Source: Jacaranda mimosifolia
Lineage: Eukaryota > Streptophyta > Magnoliopsida > Lamiales > Bignoniaceae
Assembly (NCBI GenBank): GCA_018894105.1
Contig: CM032131.1
Span: forward strand, 398,501-462,500
Direction: 5' to 3'
Length of the DNA: 64,000 nucleotides
The notes under the pieces are model-generated. The model saw nothing but the letters and a program-made list of their open reading frames with translations, made no database searches and was not told the origin of the DNA. The position numbers and the translations under genes were made by a program. Of the stretch, positions 57,175 through 64,000 are shown one piece after another; positions within the stretch are counted from its first letter, which is position 1, and the number at the start of each line of letters is the position of its first letter.

Positions 57175-59391
57175 AGTAGCATTAAGATCTATAAATCAAA
57201 ACTTCATAAGCTTGAAAATAACTAAGCTACTCAAGCTCCCAAGGATCTAGTCATGCTGTAGATCTGGATTAGGATGAAGAATTACCTCTTGTAGCTCAAA
57301 ATCAAGGAGAAGATCAATTATCTCTTACTAGTCCAGAAACTGTCTCGAACTGGCACAACAGAAAGATGACAACATTTGCCCAAGCTAAGCTACTCCAAAA
57401 TTCATGAAATTAAATTTGGAAGGAAGCTACTATGAAAAATTGGAGCCAAAAAGCTTTCTAGATCGGTCCAGAAAAATTCGCCAACCGGAAGCTTTTGCAG
57501 ATGGATCTCCAAAACCGAGCAAGTCAATCGCTTTACCTCTATTGATACGATCCACAAACAAAACAATCTTCTAATTTCTCCTCACTAGAATCTGGAGTTA
57601 GAGAGGAGAAAATGAGGTAGAAGAGGCCGATTTTCAGGTTGGGAAGAAGAAGAAATGCAAAGCTTCAACTCATGATGCAATGCATAAAGACAGAGATCTT
57701 GGAGGGGAATGCAAGAATCTAATTCTCACACTTTCAACAATGTGAGTTTTAAATTTTTCATGCTCTCTATATCTATATGTAGAGAGTGAAAGGTGTGATG
57801 CAAGTTGGCATCACACCTTTCTCAAGGTGACCGCCTAAGTGGCATGCCAAGTTGGCAAAATTCAAATTCAAGTCTTACTTGAATTTCATGTGCATTTCAA
57901 TTTCATTTGGAATCTAATTCCAAATTAATTAAGATGCTAATTTAAATGAACACTTCATTTAAATTTTTCTTTCAAAAAGTATTCTTCCCATTAATTAAAT
58001 TAAACACTTTAATTTAATTAATCAACCTTTGATTTAACTCTTAAATCAAACTAGCTTAGCTCTTAAGCTTAAATTAGTCAACATAACTCTTTAAGTCAAC
58101 TTGTCTAATTCATGGTCAACATAGTACCAAATAATTAACTCCTCAATTATTGGTCTAATTTAACTCTTAAATTAGTTGATTAATTTAACACTTAAACTAA
58201 TCAAACCAAAATTGATCGTTGGATTGGACCCTTGAAAATGGGTCACCCAAGGGTGATTTTTCCAACACTTGGAAAATTGTTCTACCAATTTTGGAAGCTA
58301 TTTGGCTTTTGTGTATGACCCAATAGGTTCTACCATTCATTGGACATGGGCTCATAACTCTTTGTGACATTTGAATATCTTATATTCATTTTAGTTTAAA
58401 ACTCCTTTTAAACTAATCGACTTAATTTCAATTAATCTCATTAGTTGAAGAATACCCAATCTCTATGGTTGATGTCAAATCTCAAGCCCATGGAGCCCAA
58501 CTAGTTGGCCAAAATGAATATTCTAGAGAACCATCATAGCTCTACGTATACCATGCAAATACGGTCCTTCCATCTCCTATCTCCCGAAAGGGGCCTAGGG
58601 CAAAATATTTGTCGGCTTCCTAATAGCCTCGATACTATGTCTCTATTCTCAATGTTCGATTCCCTTGTGTGACCTCCCCTTTGAAAAATTCCTTTTCCAA
58701 ATTGTCACACCACCTTGCGCAAGAATTTCTTGGAATCGATCATTATAGAACACATAGGAGACGCACTCGCCCTTCACAAAAGCGAGGAGTCGGATTCCAT
58801 CTTAGATCACACAAACCTCCATGCCAAGTAGCTCATACCCAACCTCAACCCAAAAGACCAACTAAGTGGTCAATGAAAAGTCAAAGCATAAGGACCGAAC
58901 ACAAGGTTACTATGGATCCTCATGTCAGAGGACTAATAATATACACTAGCGTAAATGGGAGGATTGATCACTACTGACTCGCCAGTACGGCTATCTAGTG
59001 GATTCTCCGGAGGGTCTTTAGTACCTTGTTATCTAACAAGCACCTATTAATATGCACCTGTATCTCATACAGTTGCTCATGGAATGGAGCAATATCCTCT
59101 TGGATTTACGAATCGTAAGTGCAAGTCTATCCTGATCTTAGATGCCCTGTCTCTTAAGATCCTATAACTTGGAAGATTTAAGATCACGACCGTGTAAGAC
59201 TTATTCTATGGTCATCAAACCAAGTCCCATAGTCATGTGTGATCTAAAGGCTTTATCCAAATACAAGTGAAGTAATATGAAGCATAAGATGAAAGTGGCC
59301 ATATAAAGCATATCATTCAATCAAGATTGTTTTACAAGGAAATAGCTTTTACAGGGCTATTCTAATTGGCTTGCTGGGAACTATTTCAACA
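57175..59391 (-). mobile_element. LTR-like repeat R, copy 2, inserted in B integrase
   Basis: Collinear with 20852-22614 plus 31649-32112. The minus-strand start is TGTTGAAATAGTTCC; the other end reads ATGCTACT instead of GTGCTACA. It keeps the TATA-like TCTATATGTAGAGAG and the ATACGGTCCTTCC stretch. The CACTA site is empty here (ATATACACTAGC), which confirms the borders of the CACTA element in copy 1. About 48 bp of host integrase are absent at the insertion point and no target-site duplication is visible. Confidence 0.7.
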
Positions 59392-60200
59392 TTGGGTCTG
59401 GTTAGGATCTAAGCATCTCAATGATGGGCCTGAGATTGACCTCCTATATGGCAACCCATGCTCGTCTAGGGCGAATTTGGCTGCTAGGCTTCTGATTCGA
59501 CTCGCTTCGCCCTTGCCCTCTTGCACTATTCCTTGTTTGAGGTAAAGTTTAATTATGTCTTGCCAAGAGGGATTTGCTTTTTTGACACTCCCACCAAGTC
59601 TTGGTCGAATGACTTATGGACGGCTTGTGCGCGACTAGGAACTTAATTGTTCTATCTCTAGTTTCTTTAGCTAAGCTAGCGAATTTAGATAGGGCGTCTG
59701 CTATTTCATTTTCTAATTGAGAAACTTGGTTCAAAGTGAACTTCATGAATTGCTGGCGTAATCTCTTCACCTTAGCCCAGTACTTAGTTATTGTAGATTC
59801 TTTTGCATCAAAATTGCCTTCGACTTATTCGGCGACTAACTGAGAGTCGATCATTACCACAAGCTGCTCCACTCCCAGGTCCACTGCTATCCTCATACCC
59901 GTGAGGAAGGTCTCGTATTCTGCTTCGTTGTTTATTATAGGGTAATCGAGCCTAATAGTAAAATCATATTCCTCTGCAAGCAGAGAGCGGAGTGAGACTC
60001 CTACTTCCCCTCTCGTAGCAGTTGCCGAGCTATTGATGTGTAGTGTCCAAATGAGTGAGCTATGGTCGGGATGCTCTGGAAGGTTGAATGTTTATGTGAC
60101 GAAGTCCACTAACAACTGTGCCTTTATGGTTGTTCGGGGCTGAAAATTGATGTCAAACTCGCCAAGTTCGATAGCCTATTTGGTGAGTCGTCTGGATGAG
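59392..60200 (-). pseudogene. Second (archaeal-type) RNase H of element B
   Basis: Blocks from right: the linker HPDHSSLIWTLHINSSATAT (the Asp of the family's HVDG is Asn), EEYDFTIRLDYPIINNEAEY with the Glu, VVMIDSQLVAE with the third acidic residue, FMKFTLNQVSQLENEIADAL and SKFASLAKETRDRTIKFLVA. Then a linker toward integrase with IIKLYLKQG and AAKFALDEHG. Stops interrupt it. Domain role: second RNase H of Tat elements. Confidence 0.75.
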
Positions 60201-60538
60201 TCTGGTTTAGATAGTACCTACTTTAGTGGATGGCTGGTCAATATTATGATGGAATATGACTAGAAATAAGGTCTCAACTTTCTAGCCAATGTAACCAGGG
60301 CAAGTGTGAATTTCTCGATATCCAGGCAGTTGTGCTCTGGGCCCTGCAATTACTTGCTACAATAGTAGACAGGTCGATATGTTTCGCCCTTCGTCAAGAC
60401 CAAAACCAAGCTGATTGATGCCGATGACACTGCCAAGTACATGTATAGGGTTTCGCCAAAGTTAGGTTTGGCCAACATAGGCGATGATGATAGGTATTGC
60501 TTTAACTCAACATGGGCCTAGTCGTACTACCCCGACCA
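60201..60538 (-). pseudogene. RNase H domain of element B (degraded)
   Basis: The region between reverse transcriptase and second RNase H. It has the PDSSRRLTK block at the left end and several TAG stops at the right end (WSG-stop-YD-stop-A in place of the WSEECDQA-like start). Confidence 0.6.
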
Positions 60539-61480
60539 TTAGAATCCTAACTTTTTAGTGTTTGTGAGAATTTTGAAGAATGGCAAGCTTTTATCGGCTA
60601 ACCACGTAATAAACCTCCCCAGGGCAATGATTTGTCCAACTAGCCGCGGTACATCCCTGACCGTTCGAGGGGGTTCGATGTCCAAGATTGCTTGAATTTT
60701 TTGAAGGTTTGTCTCGATGCCTCTTTGGCTAACCATGTGCCCTAAGAATTTACCTCCTCGAACTCCAAAAGTACACTTGTTTGGGTTAAGTTTCATGTCG
60801 AATATGCAAAGTATGGAGAAGGTGTGGTTGAGATCGACCAGATGTTTTTCTACTTTTTGTGTTTTAACAATCATGTCATCGACATATACTTCCATTGATT
60901 GGCCAATTTCATTTTTGAACATGAAGTTCACTAGTCTTTGATAGGTTGCTCCTACGTTTTTAAGCCCAAAAGGCATTACTAGGAAATAGTAAATCCCATT
61001 GGGTATGACAAAAGACGTCTTGTCTCTGTCCTCGATGCCATGAATATTTGGTAATACCCTCAGAAGGCGTCTATCATACTTAATAGTTCAAAACCAGCAG
61101 TATAATCGACCAATAAGTCTATGTGAGGCAGGGGGTAAGGATCTTTAGGGCAAGCTTTATTTAAATCAATGAAATCATTACACATACGCCATTTTCCCTC
61201 ATTTTTGGGGACCAAGACTACATTACAAAGCCAAGTGGGTATTGAATTTCCATAATGTATTATGCTTCCAACAGTTTGTTGACTTCGTCTTTGATGATTT
61301 GGCTTCTTTTAGCATTAACTGTCCAGGCCTTCTGCTTCACAAGTTTGTATGAGAGGTCCACATTGAGTTTGTGAACAATGACACTAGGGTCAATTCATTG
61401 CAGGTCGGAGGCCTTCAATGCGAATCCATCGATGTTCTTATGAAAAAAGTCCACCATAAGGCATTCCATGCGATTGCCCA
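60539..61480 (-). pseudogene. Reverse transcriptase of element B
   Basis: The N-terminal part (61480-60977) is broken by frameshifts but shows IDPSVIVHKLNVDL-like sequence. The C-terminal 145 codons are open: MPFGLKNVGATYQRLVNFMF, MEVYVDDMIVKT with the intact YVDD box, KLNPNKCTFGVRGGKFLGHM, DVPRLVGQIIALGRF and KKLGF, then TAA. In contrast to element A the catalytic YVDD is preserved. The TAA after KKLGF is in the same place as in A. Confidence 0.88.
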
Positions 61481-61778
61481 TATCGCTGCCGATCCAGGTA
61501 GTCTTGTCAGGGTTTCTTGATTCGAGCTCAATGGTCTTGAATTCACCTACGGATTCAAGTCCGGTACCTTCGAGTTTTCACTTTTTGACACACTATTCCC
61601 TTTCAGGTTTTGCTACTGGGGCTTCTCCTAAAAGGTTCAGTTTGGGTCGGATTTTCTGCTTCATGGCCTTGATCAAAATGGTATAGCATCGCCATGCCTC
61701 CTTGATGTTACATCGGAGTTCCCTTGTGCCCATAGAGGTCGGGAACTTAACTTTCATGTGATAGGTTGACATTGCTAC

Positions 61779-62110
61779 CTAAAAATCATTCAAAGATGGT
61801 CGCCCAACGATAACATTGTATGTAAAGGGTGCATCGACAACCAGGTAGCTAATCATAAGGGTTCTCCTTCTTGGGGATTCTCCGAATAAAGTAGAAAGGT
61901 TGATGGATCCTTCTGGCATAATTTTTTTTTCGCCAAACCCGACAAGTGGAGTCTTGACGGGCTCGAACTTCAATTTTCCCAATTTCATTCTCTATAAGGT
62001 GGACAGAAAAATAATGTTTGTCGAACTGCCATTGTCAATTAGAAATTTTTGGACCTCGAAGTTTGCTATCTCAATGGAGACGACTAGGGGGTAGTCTAGC
62101 TGTCTATCTG
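61779..62110 (-). pseudogene. Aspartic protease of element B
   Basis: Upstream IEIANFEVQKFLIDNGSSTN has the retropepsin active-site motif D-N-G-S-S (Asp codon at 62034-62036). An in-frame TAG follows, then the open frame KLGKLKFEPVKTPLVGFGEK, MPEGSINLSTLFGE, ISYLVVDAPFTYNVIVGRPS. Together this is a typical plant gypsy protease. It would cut the Gag-Pol precursor. Confidence 0.85.
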
Positions 62111-62199
62111 CTCCTTGACCTTTGAGGTACGCAAGGTCTTCTTCTGAAAAAAAAAATTGGTTTTGCACTTGTGGACAATTGGAATACTGTTTTGACCAT

Positions 62200-63902
62200 T
62201 GAAGAGTTAGTCAACTCCAGCCTTCTTTGCTTATGTTTTCTAGCCGACTTAGAGTCCCTCCTAGTGGGGCCTCCAGCTATGGTGTCGATGACCCCCTTGA
62301 TTGGTGGGCGGGGATCATGGGTGGCCTTTTTCCCTCTGTCTTCTTTTCTCGGGCTAACCGACCATTCTTTTCGAAGAGTCTAGTCGGTTGCCTTAGTTCT
62401 TGCTTGACACTTTCATCCACAAATTTCTTAAGATAGCCCTGCCTAATTAGCCTCTCGATCTCGTCATGGAGGTTGAAACAGTCCTCCATGTCGGGCTCTT
62501 TTTACCGATAAAAATGACAGTATTTCTTGGACCTTTTCATCGCTTCAGTTTCAGCTAGTTTCCTGGGTCTTTTCAAAAGGTTGTCATGCTCGATGGTGAA
62601 TATCACTTCTTTCCTTGGAAGGTTGAGCTACGTGTATTTATGGAAACGTTTGATGGGAGATCGACGACCATCTTTTTGCTGGCGGTCATATTTCTCCTAC
62701 TCTTTTATCTTTTCGACCTCTAAGTTGCCATATTTCAACCTGTTCATAGCCTCTTGCATCATATACCTCTCAGCGAGGTTGAGCAATTCCTCCATCAACC
62801 TTGGCTTTTCCCTGACTAAGGCATTTTTACATTCCTTGTGGCAGAGTCCCAGGAAAAGCACATCAATTAAAAACTCAATTTATGGGCTGTCGATTTTTAG
62901 GACCTCCGTGTTGAATCTGGTAAAGAAATCACAAAGACACCTCCTTTTGCTTTGTTTAATCGTGTGTAGGTGAGTATAGGGGATTTTTCCTTTCCCGAAT
63001 AGCAAATTGGTGCAGACTTTATCACATAATTGATCATAGGAGTAAATCGATGCCGGTTCCAGCTTTACAAACCAATCCAACACCAGGCCTTGGAGAGTGG
63101 TTACTAGCATCTTGGCATGGATATACACGCTATGGCCATGCAGCTGCGTCATATGCACGAATTGGAGGGGATGTTTGTTTGGGTCCAATGAATTGTTCGT
63201 ATCGAGGCAGGCTTGTTAGGACCTTGGCGTCGATGGCTAACCGCTCGTCAACAATTTCCTGTACGAAGGGCGATTCCTTCTCCTGTCAAAATTAGGGAAC
63301 CCCTTCCTGGCAGTGATTCCAATAAGTGTTCTTCCTCGATAGCTCCTCCATCGCCTATTCAACTATTGAACTTGATGGGAATTTTTTTTCATTTTTCCTT
63401 CTCGGCTTGGCTGAGATTTCTGCTTAATGGGGGCCTAACGCACTCAACCCGCTTGTGTTGTGGTGCTCGATTAAGCTAAGCGCCATAGTCAATGAAGTTT
63501 GCTACCTCCTCACGGATGTTAGGTCGGGGCTCTTCTCGTGGGGGTGCCCCGGGTTGTCATCATGTTGGTGAGGGAGTCGCTGACCTCATCGCGACCCCTT
63601 TCTTCCTTGTCAGGTCTTTCCTCCAACTGAGTAGGCTGCAGAGTAGCACTAGCCACCGGTCCAGGTTGAAAGGTGTGATGATTTAGGTCGGCAGAAAGCT
63701 ATGCTGAAATTTGGGCTGATATCTGTTCATTGATCAATTGCATCAACTGCGGCATGGTCAAAGTGACCATTTGATCGGGTTGAGCATTGGGTTCGACCGT
63801 GCCATGTTCTGCGGCATTCATTTTTTCATGGGGTGGAGGATGAGGTGTTGGGGACCTCTGATTCTCTTCCCGCTTTGAGATAGCTCGCCTGGTGTTCACC
63901 AT
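62200..63902 (-). pseudogene. Gag of element B
   Basis: The ATG at 63902 opens MVNTRRAISKREENQ, 45 bp from the LTR. Downstream blocks are HPLQFVHMTQLHGHSVYIHA, LQGLVLDWFVKLEPASIYSY and CDFFTRFNTEVLKID (62880-63188), the retrotransposon gag capsid core. Further on come PRLMEELLNLAERYMMQEAM-like sequence and DCFNLHDEIERLIRQGYLKK (62277-62489). Stops and frameshifts divide it. Gag forms the particle in which reverse transcription takes place. Confidence 0.82.
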
Positions 63903-63930
63903 TTTTTTTTCGGTTGCAAGCTCAGTCTTC

Positions 63931-63947
63931 CCACAGACGGTGCCAAA
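63931..63947 (-). other. Primer-binding site of element B
   Basis: Minus strand TTTGGCACCGTCTGTGG after the LTR end, the same site as in X (TGGCGCCGTC) with one change. Confidence 0.75.
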
Positions 63948-64000
63948 TGATGAGCATTTAGAATATTTTCTAGGTTGATTTGGAAGGAATCTGGTCTACT
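63948..64000 (-). repeat. 5' LTR of element B, first 53 bp only
   Basis: TGATGAGCATTTAGAATATT and GGTTGATTTGGAAGGAATCT align with the left LTR at 51166. Cut by the window end. Confidence 0.85.

Larger units (their letters stand above)
51166..64000 (-). mobile_element. Tat element B, nearly complete, 5' LTR runs off the window
   Basis: 3' LTR 51166-51936 (left), antisense ORF on the plus strand, then on the minus strand integrase, second RNase H, RNase H, reverse transcriptase, protease and gag, then the primer-binding site, and the 5' LTR starting at 63948. Both LTRs start with TGATGAG and share GGTTGATTTGGAAGGAAT. It carries two later insertions, a hAT-like element (53025-53653) and a copy of repeat R (57175-59391). 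Left flank pentamer GGGAT; the right one is outside the window. It sits inside element D. Confidence 0.9.

Overview
The window is nuclear DNA of a flowering plant. It is AT-rich, most of it is nested transposable elements in decay, and I recognise only one host gene that looks intact. The element types are typical of plants: Tat-lineage Ty3/gypsy elements, a TRIM, CACTA and hAT-like DNA elements, and LTRs primed by initiator tRNA-Met. The recognised gene encodes a plant RAD52-like protein with a transit-peptide-like N-terminus. The sequence does not settle the species.

Left part (1-9.3 kb). A broken plus-strand Tat element (A) ends in an LTR at 4335. An ~0.8 kb hAT-like non-autonomous element follows (5251-6051). 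Then comes an AT-rich tandem array, split by a solo LTR (7065-7865) that has a perfect 5-bp target-site duplication (TSD), and a GC/poly-pyrimidine block.

Host gene (9.3-18.3 kb, minus strand). A RAD52-2-like gene has four coding exons that join in frame (202 codons with stop) and a noncoding first exon at ~18.0-18.25 kb. Its ~5.9-kb last intron holds a TRIM and several local duplications. A Tat element (X, 18382-38145, TSD ATTAT) is inserted about 130 bp upstream of the first exon, in the same transcriptional direction.

Element X. Its antisense ORF is interrupted at 20852-32112 by a 2.2-kb LTR-like repeat (R). R is itself split by a 9-kb non-autonomous CACTA element (22615-31648, TSD ACA). 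X keeps gag remnants, RNase H, a second RNase H and integrase on the minus strand, and has lost protease and reverse transcriptase.

Right part (38.1-64 kb). This looks like a deeper nest whose right borders lie outside the window. The order is: an LTR with a tRNA-iMet primer site (E, 38964); a CACTA terminus at 41681; an interior carrying exons of a RanBP2-type zinc-finger gene and of a receptor-like kinase plus a solo LTR (43280-43922, TSD CATAT); Tat element D (47506 on); and Tat element B (51166 to beyond 64000) inside D. B is the most complete: LTR, antisense ORF, integrase, RNase H domains, reverse transcriptase, protease, gag, primer-binding site, start of LTR.

Common theme. All four Tat elements carry, between pol and the 3' LTR, an ORF on the opposite strand. 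It resembles the plant 'putative gypsy type transposon' (Transposase_28) family. In three copies it has two GT-AG introns at the same positions, and in all four a TATA box lies about 165-180 bp before its ATG and outside the LTR. This independently promoted, spliced antisense gene is the most interesting system in the window. Extra ORFs, some antisense, are known from plant Tat/Athila elements, so the class is not new; the promoter and intron architecture is the part worth testing.
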